This document shows, in pieces, positions 42,709 through 54,520 of a stretch of DNA of 64,000 bases. Location of the stretch: contig JBBPSI010000024.1 in assembly GCA_038093515.1 (NCBI GenBank), positions 62,001 through 126,000 on the forward strand, given 5' to 3'. This DNA comes from Butyriboletus loyo. Lineage: Eukaryota; Basidiomycota; Agaricomycetes; Boletales; Boletaceae. Every line of letters begins with the position of its first letter. Positions within the stretch are counted from its first letter, which is position 1. The notes under the pieces are model-generated. The model had not been told where the DNA came from and made no database searches. It worked only from the letters and a program-made list of their open reading frames with translations. The translations under genes and the position numbers were made by a program.

Positions 42709-44808
42709 TGCAACGGATGGGCATCAATGACTCATCATTGTCGTTGTCAGGATGGGAGGGTGCCACGGTAATGCTACCATTCTGAAGTACAAGGCGGGAC
42801 TGCAGAGATTTGTCCTTTTCCATAGGAAGGGTGAGAGAAGATCTAGAAATGTGGATGGAGGGAAAGAGAATTTATGTTTGCTTAGCTGCACAGAGGCTGA
42901 GGGAAGCAATCGAACAACCGAAGAAGATGGGGAATTCAAGTCGAAACCTAGCAGAAGGGAGTGATCCGAGGACGTGGGCGAAGCTAAAGAGAGGAAGATC
43001 AACAAACCACCCAAAGGCTAAAGACAAGGAGCTAAAGAAGAAGGGCGGTAAAGAAGGACCACGGAAAAGGCTTACCACCGGCAGAAATATAAAACAAAAA
43101 ACCTACACCAGGGACTACGTAGGAAAGCAAAGATACCAGCTTGGAGATCTGCAAAGTCAGTCCCACGAGCCACCTCGTCAAAAATAGAACAACAATAAAC
43201 AGACACGTTGTCCACAGGCTCGGGGGGGGAGCATAGGGACTTGATGCGCCTAGCACAGTGGCAAGAGGGGGGTCAAACGAATGAGGAATGGGGAGTGCCT
43301 GGAGGGTAGAGGACAAGGCCCAAAGCAGACGAGGAAAGGAGGAGGAAGGACCAGGAGCGAAAGAAGAGGATGCAGGGGCAGGGAGCCCTGATAACAAACC
43401 CGAAGCTATAGAGAAGTGAACAAGAGCTGAAGAAGGAGAAGCGCTAAAGGGCTAGCCAGTGGGGAAGCAGTGGATCCACAACCTTCTCCTTTCCCTTTTT
43501 GGATCTGTTTAAGCGGTATGGAATATGAATTGTGCGTGGTGGCCAAGAATTGAGATGGTGTGCATCTGCGGTTGTACGGTAAATGCTAAGGCGGGGCTGG
43601 ATAACGAAGTGGCCAACATTGTACGAGTCGTGCTGACGATGTACCGAAAAAGCTACGTGGAAATCGCCTCGGAAGGCCGAAACACTGGACTTGCAGAGCT
43701 TGAAGGAGCCGATAGAGAGAGAAGAGAGAGAAGAGACGGTAATGTGTCGTATTCAAGTCATTTGCTCGGGTACCAAATCCACTTGCATTGCAGGTGGTGT
43801 CACGCCGTAGAAAGCGTGAAGGTCCGGGTCAACTTGGACCAGTCTACGACGGGCTTACATCGCGACGAGCATCCATGATCGATAACAATGGATCAATTGA
43901 CCCTCCCCCGTTCGAAGGCGGAGAGTCGATCGAATGTCGGCAGGGCTGCTTCAACAGTGATGGAAGGATTTTTGGAGGAGAAAGGGACAAGGTGGATTGG
44001 TAGCAATCCGTCATGGCGATGGTCTTCATATACGATTCGGCCGACCAAGTCGAAGCTTCTTGCTTAGGTTCGCACTGGCAACTACTACTTCTCCTCGACT
44101 GGGCAAGGCCTCTGAGCACTCACCAGTGCCCCTCGTCCCTCGTTTCTTTTTTATCATTACTTATAGCATTACCTTTCCATGGACCTTTTTCCCTCGGTCG
44201 CACACACACACCCCTTGCTCCCCGCCACAGACGAAACGCCCAGTCGTGGTACAAACCCGAACATGCATCGCGACGATCCCGTTCCTGTTTTCCCAAACCA
44301 GGCAAAAGGTTTGATGAACGTCCACAATCCAGTCTCTGGTGGGCTTGCAGTTTGATTCTTCCGTACATCTACGCCATATCCAATCTGTGTCGGTATTGAT
44401 AATCCATCCCATCATCGTCCGCCACACCTTGACCATCATATGTCGTCCGAGCAACATCAAAACGGCATGACTCGGAAAGCTATCGCGTTCAGAGAGGATT
44501 CGTACGCACTCCCCGAGGGGACACGGCAACGCAAAGAACCAAAGAGGGGAAGAGGCCCAAGCATACCTTGATAGCCTAGACAAAAATGAACCACGCCAAG
44601 TCGATCGCATTGGATGAAACGACGGACGTGAACATCCCCAAGTGACGAGCGTAGTAAAACAACAACAACAATAAAAAGGTTTCAAAACAGAAGTGGTGTT
44701 GACGTGAACACCCTCAAGGACGAACGCTCGTCGATATCAATGTGTTTTGACGCGAGTACATGACCTTCATCGATAGCGCGCGAGGCTGCATTGGGGATGA
44801 CAGTGCGA

Positions 44809-46404
44809 CTATCCCGACGTATGGGATCCGATCCTAGCAGTCCAAACAGAGACACCTTCTTCACGTTCACCCATGACATGTAACAGCCGGGGTTTACCTG
44901 AACCCGGGCGCATGGAGAACATCGCAGACGACCCTGAAAATATCTTCCCTAGAATGAAATGAGTTTTTTTTTAAATGACGAATGAACACGCGGTTCAGCC
45001 ATGGGTCCGTTCGAAAGACTCCACGACCCGAGAAATGGATAGGATGGTATGATATCGCACCTCGTTCATGTCCAATTCGATTACATATGACGACGAGGAG
45101 CTCTCGCTCGTCGTTCGTTCGCGCCATCTCCGCCGACGTCTCGGATCGCCGCACGCTTGGTGCCGTGTCCATACTTTCATCGACGTCATTGGCCCACAAA
45201 GGTCGCAAACGCATCGCCCAATAATTCACCACGCGCCAATTCGGTTCTAATCCATCATCGCCTCCCTCGCCGTCGTCCTCCATCTCTTCAAAGTCGGTAT
45301 CATTGTCCTCTTCAAGTTGTCCGTTCCCATCGGTACTCTCCTTCTCCTCCTCCGACTGCAACCACGCATTCAGCAACACCAACACCCTCACCCCCTCCCG
45401 CCTACAATACCCAGCCAACTCATACGGCCCCCTTTCGATCGAGCGCCACACACCCTCGTCCGGCCCGTTCACGTTCACGTTCAAGTCGTTGCAGATCGCC
45501 ACCGCGATCCGGCCAAACGGCATCGGCAAATCAAGCGTGGTGAATCCGGGGCCAGGACGGGCCCAGGTGATGTCAGTCGGGAAGAGGTTGGATTTGTGGT
45601 ACGTGTGGAGGAGGTGACCGGTGGTGTCGTAGATGAGGGCTGCGTTGGCGCCAATGGAGCTGAGAGGGGGCGACGGGTCGGGAGAGGGGGGAGGAGAAGG
45701 GGAGGCGATGGAAGTAGTGGCGACGGTAGTGAGAGATGTGGACGTGGACGATAACGAAAAAAGGTCAGAGGGGGCGAAGGACTGCGTGGAAAAGGGTGCG
45801 AGACGCTCCGGAAAGCCAGCTACGACGTAACACTGCAAATGCCTCGCTAGCTCCGCACAAAACGCCGACGTAGGACCGGTCCTGGGGTGTTCGAGGTAGG
45901 GTGCGATGGACGGCGCGTCGGGGAACATGTAGCCTTTGTCGTACCCATACCCATACCCATACCCATGCGAGTAGTACACATCGGCAACGATCATCGATTC
46001 ATCGTCGACATTCCGAAAAAAAAAAGATACAGGTATCAGCAAAACAAAACCCACCCGCGAGCACGTCAGCACGACGAATGCGTATACACACCACTAAAGA
46101 TCATCTCGGGGAAACACACCAAGTCGACCGATCGCGGTGCCAATCTGCTACCCCCAAGTCCGAATCAGCGCGCCGTGGAGACGGAACGATGTACTGATGT
46201 AGTACTAAAGTACTGACCCTCGACACAATTCGCGCGCTTTCGCAATATTCGTATGCACCTCTCCGAGCTGTTTGGAATGTCCGTGTCAGTGTCAACGACC
46301 GATCGCCTTCAGCCCCCGTCTCCTCATAACCATAACTTGAACCAGCTCACTTTTGGCGCGAACTGAACCACAGCGATTCTCAGCCACGACGACGCAGTTG
46401 CCAT
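44809..46404 (-). CDS. NTA1: Protein N-terminal amidase (nitrilase superfamily)
   Basis: Deamidates N-terminal Asn/Gln to Asp/Glu in the Arg/N-degron pathway. The five exons are 46351-46404, 46218-46267, 46092-46144, 45061-45933 and 44809-44948 (1,170 nt, 389 aa); all phases close. It starts MATASSWLRIAVVQFAPK and ends WTARIGSHTSG. Carbon-nitrogen hydrolase triad: Glu48 in CFPEMIFSGY, Lys166 in YHKSNLF and Cys200 in VAICNDLN. The family landmarks PSIAPYLEHPRTGPTSAF, CYVVAGFPE, WARPGPGF and, across the last intron, NRIGHERG/KIFSGSSAMFS are all present. Two low-complexity insertions, residues 98-145 and about 240-275, are typical of fungal orthologues. The first three exons and the last are only 50-140 bases. 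Intron 3 carries a CCCATA hexamer repeat. Confidence 0.9.
45943..45966. repeat. CCCATA repeat inside NTA1 intron 3
   Basis: About four units close to the acceptor. The repeat reads as Tyr-Gly in the retained-intron frame, which makes a false N-terminal extension of the coding region. Confidence 0.8.
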
Positions 46405-46740
46405 TATACCACCCCGAACGAGAGGTCGGGACAAAGATGAAAAGGCTAAAGCACGACACTGGATAAAAACCAAGTGCAGTCGGTGGTGCACCAGCGATAC
46501 ATTGATAAGAAACTTATATGCGGTGCAGCGGCTGTGCCTGGGGCCTCAGTGTACCATAAAAGAACGTTGGGAACCTATGTACTGATGACAACTAGCCTAG
46601 TAGCAGGGCCTGTACCACGTACGATAACTACGAGAAGACAGGTAGCAACAATGACGATGACCGACGATGGCAGAGTGAAGTACATGAGGCAGCAGTGCGA
46701 GAGCGAGTATGCATACAAGGGAGGGCAGTGGATTGTTCGA
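46405..46740. other. Spacer upstream of NTA1
   Basis: The frame 46474-46788 (plus, 104 codons) has no recognisable domain. The NTA1 promoter must lie here. Confidence 0.35.
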
Positions 46741-46744
46741 TTAG

Positions 46745-47480
46745 GGGCCCTTGAAGGAGCTATGGGCTTTAGTGAATATGTTCAATAGTAGCAGTAGGTA
46801 GGTAGGACCTGGTATACGACAGCGGGTTTCTCGAATGGGTGCGACAGACAGTATGAAGTGACGGGGACTCGGAGTGCAAGTGGGTGGGAGGCCCAGACGG
46901 TCTTCTAGTATGAGGTGGTTGTAGCGCGGGTCGTGGACTCTGCTCCGACCGAGGCTGTCAGTGTGCCCCCATCCGGCTTGTGGATAGGCTGCAAGGAAAC
47001 TCGCCTCATCAGAATTGTGGCTGTCATGCGACACAAGGTGTCAGCGACAGCACTCGTGGCATTGACTATGATAAGACAGAGTGGGAAATCTAGACCGTCT
47101 CACACCACACGTTGATGAACTCTAGTGCAACGACCGAGCGCTCGAAGTACTTGGTCGCAAAGAGGCGGCTGCCGCCCCAGAACCACTCTGACAGCCAGGC
47201 CTTGAGGCCTTGAGGGGTGTGTGGAGGCCAAGGGTAGGGTCCCTGGCTGTCCAGTGCTTGACAATGTCCTGCCACGACTCTTTCAGGGGTCGCTGGGTGC
47301 CATCAGGACAGAGGACAGGAACATCAGGGATGACCAGTCCTGCCTTTGGAATCTGGCAGGACGATGGCCTGCGGGTCGGGCCTGCATTGCCGCGCAGGAC
47401 ACTTGGTGTAGTTCAGGCAAAGACAAGGTCGCCAAACGACAGGCGCCAAGATACTGGTACATGGGATACCGAGGCATGGA
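46745..47480 (-). pseudogene. Decayed transposon-associated ORF
   Basis: Minus-strand pieces in at least three frames follow one another. IPKAGLVIPDVPVLCPDGTQ and PLKESWQDIVKHWTARDPTL lie at about 47240-47355. WLSEWFWGGSRLFATKYFER and SVVALEFINVWCE lie at about 47100-47205. DEASFLAAYPQAGWGHTDSL lies at about 46955-47010. The order (PDG, W.DIVKHW, LKAW..W, KY..R...LEF, DE.AFLAAYP.A..GHT) recalls hypothetical proteins that I associate with repetitive, transposon-rich loci in Agaricomycetes. The assignment is from memory. Frameshifts and stops between the pieces make it non-functional. Confidence 0.45.
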
Positions 47481-49171
47481 CGTGTGGGTGCGAGACAGCA
47501 CTCACAGGTGTCAGCAGAGGCAGGGAATTGGTGGAAGGGGATCTAAGAGCCCGGAGGACTCGGACTCAGACTCGGACATTGCGAGGTGGTATCCTGATCA
47601 TCAGTGGGGTCACAATGGAGATTGAGCAGCAACCACACAACCACACACACTCCTGTACGACTCATGTTGACGACGATGGTGCTGAGCTCATGGACAGCAC
47701 TGATCAGTGTGTCCATCTCACCCCCCAGTCCTCAAATGTCAGTCATGACAGAAGAGTGGATTGAGCGCAGCTCCTCCGCAGTTGAGATGGGTTGGATGAG
47801 CATGACCTCCTCCTCCATCAGAGTCTCAGTTGCGTTCTTACACAAGTCAAAAGCTGATTGGCAACTCCGAGTCCACCCTTTATTTATTATCGGCCCTAAC
47901 GAAACATGTCTGCCTCACATACTACCCCTTAAAAACGCCCAGCACGATCCTCGCCACGGGCACGGAGTCCCCACAGAGGCTGCGCAAAACACCGAAAACC
48001 ACTCGTTTGCGCTGATTTCGTTATCGCCCCCCACTCGCATCCTGCATCCTGCATCCCGTTCCGTCGTCCAGTCCACACATACAGTGTGTCATCCAAGACG
48101 ACGACGACGACGACGACAGGGCAGTGCCGTGACATCCTACAGAGTTGGAATATGTCCCATCCATGGGGGATGGGGACTCTGCAAGACACCATCGAGAGGG
48201 GCTAAAAGAGCAATAGACTGAGCTCACATCCCCGTTGCCGTTGCGGAGAATCCAGATGGTGGAGTACTGCAACGTAGTCATACCAATCGTAAGTTGCATG
48301 AGTGTATGATGGACGAGGCGAAAAAAAGAAGAGCCGAGAAAGGAAAAGGGCGACGACGTGGGTAACAAGCACGACATGCGACTGGCAAAAAGAACCAGAC
48401 GAGGTGGGATCCTAAAACCAACGAGTCAATATCGAACGCTGCCCGGCAAGAGCATCACTGGCCTACTCACCTGCCTCGCTGGCTCCACTCTCGACCCCGG
48501 ACGTGATTGCCACGGTGCCTGCGAATCTCGACGGATACACATTCAGAGTACCCCGGTGCTGCCGATACATTCGCAGACAAAAGGTGGAGATTTACATGAG
48601 CTAAACAGACGCCATCGAGAACAAAAGCGTTACCACCGACATCACCTTGCGTTCCCATCGCGCACACCTTGAATCCAGACGGTGGAATATTGCACGTAGT
48701 TATACCAAGCCCCAATCGTAATGGTAGGAATAAAAAAAAGAGCAATACACGATAATCAATAACACCGAGGTCAAAAACCAAAACACCTAGAACAAGAAAA
48801 ACGAGAAAAATTAAACAGTATGTAGAACCCACCCCAAGGGTTGAGCGCGGGCATAAGCCGCATAGTACTAGGTGGGATAGGTAGGCAAGCAAAAAAGAAG
48901 AGGCTAGAAAGGAAAAAGAAACGAGAGGAGAGGAGACAGAATTGGAGACTGTAACACGTATGGCCAAAAAAAACAAGCAAGCAGTACATCACCGACGGCA
49001 TGCAGACAAGAACAACCAAGGGAAGTAGGATACTAAACCAACGGTCATCGAGTAACGTACAAAGCGACTAAACATCGAACATGGAACGAAACGCCCTGCA
49101 TCGACAGAAGAAGGAGAGCATCACTGACCTACTCGCGGACCGGACGGCCCGGTTCCTCTCGATCCCGGACG
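47481..49171. other. Spacer with a tandem pair of FYRN-gene flank fragments
   Basis: About 48230-48600 and 48640-49165 are related copies. Both start with a segment like GAATCCAGA-GGTGGA-TA then GTAGT-ATACCA and ATCGTAA. Both then pass through an AAAAAAAGAGC-type stretch and reach the AACCA-ACTAAA block and, in 48500-48560, a decayed version of the gene's last codons (compare 49190-49260). An ACG microsatellite lies at 48098-48117. Open frames at 47210-47764 and 47604-48221 are unrecognised. Confidence 0.45.
48391..48600. repeat. Dispersed copy 2 of an FYRN-gene 3'-flank fragment, including a 3' coding scrap
   Basis: After the block shared with 42379 and 49018, it continues with CCCCGGACGTGATTGCC, GGATACACATTCA and GTGCTGCCGA, parallel to 49167-49265 inside the true gene's last exon. 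Confidence 0.65.
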
Positions 49172-51442
49172 TCACTCCGACTCCTCACGTCCCGACGGCT
49201 GTGGCGGATACGCATTCATAATACTCGCAAACGTCGCCGGAACCGCAGGTGCTGCCGACGCATTCACATACGAAGGCTGTGGTGGTATTGGTATGCTTTG
49301 GTTGGCACGATGCGGCGGCGTCGATCCACTCGGATTCAAATTCGGCGGGGACGCCGAATGGGAGTGGGTGTGTGATGTTGCGTTTGACGGATGGGAGGTA
49401 CTATTGTTGGTACTGCTACTGCTCTGGCGTTTCGGGTCAGGTACCTTGACAGGCGGCGGCCGATACTCGTGTATGTTCAACGTATCAGCCGGTGTGGGTG
49501 GTGGAAGTAAGATGGTCGCAAACGGTTGCGATTGCATATGCAATGGTGGTGGAGGTGGTGGATGTGTATAAGGAGTGGTCATGGTATCATCGACAAAACC
49601 GTCGTTGGGTGCATTGGGATCATGATCCTCTGGAAGGGCAGGAATGACGGCCGCGTGTCTACCGCCTAAAGGTCTGTGTCACATCATGTCATGATTAGGA
49701 AATGAGATGCGTGCAAAAGAGAAACGGGCCACAAAGAGTTGACGGTCACGAGAGAGAACAAACGCTCAATGGATCCCTCGGCCTTTGGCCATACAACGAA
49801 AACAGCACCATGTCTCATTTACCCAGCAGAAAAGCGAACACGACTCACCCTCCCTCCGCAAAGTGTTGCCAGACGTAATCGCGTAACCGATCGGCGTTGG
49901 GAAGTTCTTGGATGAGGTGTTTGATGGTGTTCTGTCCGAGCCCGAAAAAATCGGGCCCGGATACAGAGTTGGAATGTTGGCGATTACGGATCGCGTTCGC
50001 CTGTTTGACGATTGATGACCATGCTCCTGTTGCTGTTCCAGCAATCATCGGCCGATCGGGAACATCTGACGCCACTATCTGAAACTTGGGCCCATCTCCT
50101 CCATCGAGGATGGAACAGTGGTATACAGCATCGCTATGAGAATCTACCGTCGAATGGTAGCGTCTGGATCGTAGGATCAGCCATGCATGCGTCAATGACA
50201 GCAACACCGGCTTACCTAGTCACTTCGTATCCGACAGGAAAGATGTATCGCTCTGTGTGAAAGTGCTCTCGCATGCAAACCTCGCCGAGATTGATGACGG
50301 TCATGATGCCCACGTTAAGTGGCAAGAGGGGACGGTTCTTCTTATCGCGCGGCACGGTTGGAATGCTAAAGCTCTTGGACGTGACTGTATGCGCTTTGAG
50401 CCGTTTCGGTTTGGCATGCCGTTGGATATCTGACGGTCGGGATGCGGATGTGGCAGGCGATGCAACAAGTGAAGGTGATTGTCCCGGGAGTGGTGGCGAG
50501 TTGGCGGGAGGAGGAGCAGAAATAGAGAGGGGTGCACCGTTTGCAGTGTATGGACCCGGCTGATAAGGATGATCCTCTGACGGTGTCAGGACGGGCGACA
50601 AGGGAGACGGCGGACGATGATTCGCTGAGGAACCCGCATCCGACTCATTAGGCGGTTTTTGAGGTGGTTTGAGACGCAAACGAGCCCCCTTATTCGAAAC
50701 GAGGAGGGGTGGCGTGCCGCTGTCCGCGGGGTGCTGTGGGATGGGAGCTAAAGTGAGTATGGGCTGGGAAGCGAGCGGTGGCACGACGGGTTCCTTTCCC
50801 TTGGCTGTTGCGCGGGGTCGCTTGGTTTGTCGACGGGCCTGACGGGCTTCGTCCTCGATATGTTCGCGGTGCTCATCGTCTGCGCGCTTGCGAGCCAACG
50901 GACCGAGATATCGAGAGCTGAGTAGGGGATCGACGTTGTGATCCTCTACCTCATCCTCCGTCATAGCCTGGCGCAGATTGCTGACAAAGATGGCACGGGC
51001 ACGAGCAGTCTGGAGGGAGCGCGGAAATGCACTGGATGGCGGGAAGGGCACGCCAGGTGTAGTGGGCTCCGAACGGGTCTCGAGTTCGTGTATTCGCTGC
51101 AGGATAAGGCTGGATACGCACTGAGCGAAACGCCGGTAATCGGAAACTTTAGGACGTACTCTCTTTCCTCTCGGAGTTTGACGTTTCGCTCGCCAGAGTA
51201 CCTGAGTTCGGCCACTGTTTCTTGGTGTTTCTGATGGCGTGTCGATTAGGCATCACCAAAGAGCGATGAATTAGCGCCCAACACACCTCCTCAAGTTCAA
51301 AATACCGTCTTTTGAGTTTTCTGTACTTTTCGAGGATGTCTTGGTTATCTTTGGTGGGCTGGGGTTCTGATGGCTGGGTAGATGGGGGGAGCGGGGGAGG
51401 AGGGGGACCCATGACGACGTCTCTGTGCTGCTGTGGGCCCAT
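49172..51442 (-). CDS. FYRN/FYRC domain protein (TBRG1-like)
   Basis: Probably a nuclear chromatin-associated protein. It starts MGPQQHRDVVMGPPPP (ATG at 51442). Exon 1 is 51287-51442. Exon 2 (from 51230) encodes a coiled coil: DILEKYRKLKRRYFELEE/ KHQETVAELRYSGERNVKLR. A basic region (ARKRADDEHREHIEDEARQA, RRQTKRPRA) and a proline-rich linker follow. The FYRN domain reads RPLLPLNVGIMTVINLGEVC then REHFHTERYIFPVGYEVTR, with an intron directly after it. FYRC follows: RYHSTVDSH, VYHCSILDGGDGPKFQIVAS, GPDFFGLGQNTIKHLIQELP and YVWQHFAEGG. FYRN and FYRC are adjacent, as in TBRG1, rather than separated as in MLL proteins. The C-terminus after RPLGGRHAAVIPALPEDHD is low-complexity and ends PPQPSGREESE. 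One exon junction near 51100 is unresolved. The 3' end has been copied twice downstream. Confidence 0.82.
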
Positions 51443-51563
51443 TGTTGTTGATGTTGAACGACGGCGGATGGAGGACGTGTGAGAAGTTGCTGGTTGACTC
51501 TTTCAAGCGCGCGCAGCGCAACCAAGTTCAAACACGACTACACAGCTTCTGGCGAACTCGGCT

Positions 51564-51839
51564 ATGTCATTGACATTGTCTCAGAGCCACCCAGCATCGG
51601 TCATCATATCCGCCATCCTGGACGCAGCTCAACGAGGAGGAGACGCAGCGACTCGATCTTTTTTTCCCCCTTCTTGCAGGAAGACCACTCAAAAAGCGAA
51701 AAATCTGCCACGTACGGCGTTGAGTCTCCTCAACATCCCAAAAACGCCCGATCCGGGTAGTTATTTCCACTTATGGAAACCCTTCACTCAAGAGACAAGC
51801 TACTTAGACCATACCATCCAGTTTATGGGTGTTCTCTAG
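51564..51839 (+). CDS. Small hypothetical ORF divergent from the FYRN gene
   Basis: 91 codons starting with ATG, 121 bases from the divergent FYRN-gene start. It reads SQSHPASVIISAILDAAQRG, then basic TTQKAKNLPR, then PDPGSYFHLWKPFTQETSYL. No family is recognised and no signal or membrane segment is seen. The composition is plausible but unproven. It may instead be part of the upstream region. Confidence 0.2.
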   Translation: MSLTLSQSHPASVIISAILDAAQRGGDAATRSFFPPSCRKTTQKAKNLPRTALSLLNIPKTPDPGSYFHLWKPFTQETSYLDHTIQFMGVL

Positions 51840-54520
51840 TCCTCATCCGATCCCTCGACCTGGGGGGACAACACCCCGATATATGCACTGTCATCTTCCT
51901 TCAATCGCCTTGTCGTATCTGTGCGCAGGCCGACCCTCGCAGGAAGGCGGCGATAAAACACGGGGAGCGATAAAACTTGCCCTTTCTTCCTTTTCTTAGC
52001 CTATCGACACACCCCACCGCAAATAGTCGGATAGCGTTCCTGAGGAAGTCCTGGAACACGTGAAACCCAGGCACGCTGGTCGGCCACTTCCGACGATGTG
52101 ATGGCGGTGGCCACAACACGCCTATAAGCAGACACTCATACGGATACAGTTACCAGACTCTCTCATAATCCACAGCGTTGGGAAGCTACACTCGAATCCT
52201 CTCTCAGCCGAAACGCACTCATAGTGTATCAACTTTCATTGCTCCCGGTGCTTTGCATCATGAGAAAGTCTACCCCAACCATTGGTCACAACGTGCGTCG
52301 CGGTCATCGTCGCCAAGAAGCACATATCGTCCTGGCATACGACCTGTCCGCCGCTTTGCTACTGTCAACGTCGCTGGCGTCGCAACACCCCTCGCACAAT
52401 ATGCACCTTGACGTATACTTGCACCGGCGCCCCACAAGTATGTAGGCACTATCCCAGCATAACGATGGGAAAATATCAACTTTTTCCTGCGTTCATACAC
52501 GGGACATTACCGATGATGGCATGGAAGCCGTCGCACCCTTCACTCCCTCTCTCTGCCGCGGATTAGCTCGGACCTCGTTCATTTACACACCCAGGACCTT
52601 CTCCCAAGGACCAAGAGCGATGATGGTTTCAACTCGGCCACGTCCGTACTCCTAACCCAATTCATAGTATCGCTGACCCGCGGCGCAGGGCGTTGCATAC
52701 CTACGTTCACGCTAACCCCACATGATGCCGTGCCCCAATTGCGTATGTATGTATCACAGAGCCTCGGCATCCCCCGACTCAGCATCGCGGGCTTTAGATT
52801 CAGGACCATGTTGGCATGGACATTAATTGTGATGATGGAAATCACTTGATGCTCTCCCAGTCGTGAGGGACCCAACGCCGAGCTCTAAATAACAACACGG
52901 CAGTTCGGTCTGCTCCTCTCTCACCCCTGCGAGACCAGGGGAAAATGAAATCCATCGTAAAGCGTCTCAGAGTCCGAGCGGTTATATTCAGGTTGGAATT
53001 TGTTTCTGTGGAGGCGATTCCACAACCATTCGGAGCCGCTGGAAAACCTGTGCGAGTGCCGGCCTTCAAAAAGAAGTGTCTGTTGAGCATTCACAGGCAG
53101 ACCCGGGACGTCTGAATACCAGAGACTTTCCTTCCAAACGGTCAGTGCCACGATCTGAACATTCCTCATCGTCCTGTCTTGCCGCTGGGACGCGGAGACT
53201 AGAGTGTGGGTGTGAGTGTGGGCATGGTAAGTGTGTGGTATCATTCCGCACGACGCACGACGCGTAATTTCATCTTTCAAATCACCTCCCGCGAGGCTCG
53301 GCTAAGAAAGTGGCTGCGAACAGCGGCAATACCAGTGATCTCCGGTGCATCACTATAGTATTCGTATTGGCTCGAGGTAACCCACCGTCTCAGATCCACA
53401 TCTATCTGAGCGCATAACAGACAAGCGTGAGCGCAGCTTCGTTCCTCCAGATCCACGTCATGGCTATTTGTTTGTTTCCCAAGTCAGGTTCGCCAAAAGT
53501 GTGGAATCAAAAAAGAAAGAAAAGAAAGTGCAGCGACTTGGTGTTCCGTGCGTACTGCGTACCGTTGCGTCTCATCGATTTAGCGCAGCAACCCGAGCCC
53601 CACACCCACCTCAAACGGTCTTGACCGGACGTGATCGATCGCTTGTTGCGAGGAGGGCTTGTCATTTATATCGTTATCGACTTCTTTTCTTTCGGATCTT
53701 TCTTCACGACTGCAACTCTAGCGCACCTTCCCCCCCAGTCCAAATGGAGAGCGGGGAGGGTAAATGGAACAAGCGTATAACCCCTTGTCCGGAACACGGA
53801 GTCGTAAATATTTATCGCCGCTGTCTGTACGCTACCAGTAGCTAGTCCCGGGGATTACGGACATTAAAACACCAGGTACAATGCACTCCATATATCCCGA
53901 AAAAAAAATCGAAAAAATCGAAAAAGTAAATATGCCTGGGAGAGCGCCCAATAAGTACGCCACCAAAAAAAAAAAAAAGAAAGAAAGAAAGAAAAAGGAA
54001 AAGTCGGTTTTAAAAAAACAAGGGTCGACGGTTCATGAGAACGGACCGTCTTGTGATTATACTTTGTATGATTTAGGCAACTTCGAGTTTGACGCGGTAA
54101 AGGACATGAGAAGGTAATCTCGATGACAGAAAAACGTAACTTTTTTTGTTTTGTTTTTCGGTCGCAATGTGCGTTCAATTACCGCCGACGCAAACAAAAA
54201 AGCCCGTCGTTGAAGGGTACCTGAAAATGAGGCACCTACGTCACCCTCCCCGCGCATCTCCGTGATGAGACTAGATGCGCATCGTCGACCTTCCGCGATT
54301 GATGTGCTTTTTTTTTTCTTTTCTTTGGCAAACAACCGATCCAGGCCTGGTGTAGCATGCGACATTTTTATTTCCTATGGTACAACATGTAACAACACTT
54401 CCGCGCGATGACAGAAAAAGACGGACAGCAGAAGAAAACAGCGAGAGAACAAGCACGATTAATCAAGTAGCGGCATAGCATGTTTGACAAACAAACAAAA
54501 ACCACGGTGGAAAACACCGA
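51840..54520. other. Stretch without a supported gene
   Basis: Frames at 52178-52566 (plus), 52842-53280 (minus) and 53427-53845 (plus) are unrecognised. A long A-rich tract with GAAA units lies at 53966-54000. The 13-mer GATCCAGGCCTGG shared with the hairpin at 42671 occurs at 54338-54350. No RNA gene recognised. Confidence 0.35.

Larger units (their letters stand above)
41283..44808. other. Gene-poor stretch with hairpin and a duplicated fragment
   Basis: A TA microsatellite lies near 41847-41860. The frame 41945-42259 begins with GTG and has no domain. Bases 42379-42545 repeat fragments found at 48391-48545 and 49018-49165 (downstream flank of the FYRN gene). A 38-base hairpin is at 42671-42708, followed by purine-rich DNA (42810-43190) open in one frame for 125 codons, Lys/Arg-rich and unrecognised. 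Frames at 43525-43878, 43788-44003 and 44013-44399 are unrecognised. This could be old transposon DNA. Confidence 0.35.

Noticed and set aside
44894..46072. A single-frame 392-codon version of the NTA1 gene
   Set aside because: It reads through two introns: a false start in intron 3 with a Tyr-Gly repeat, and a false C-terminus in intron 4. Splicing restores the catalytic Glu and the GSS segment.
48098..48117. CRISPR-like or satellite repeat
   Set aside because: It is a simple ACG trinucleotide run with no spacers. No CRISPR array is expected or seen in this eukaryotic sequence.
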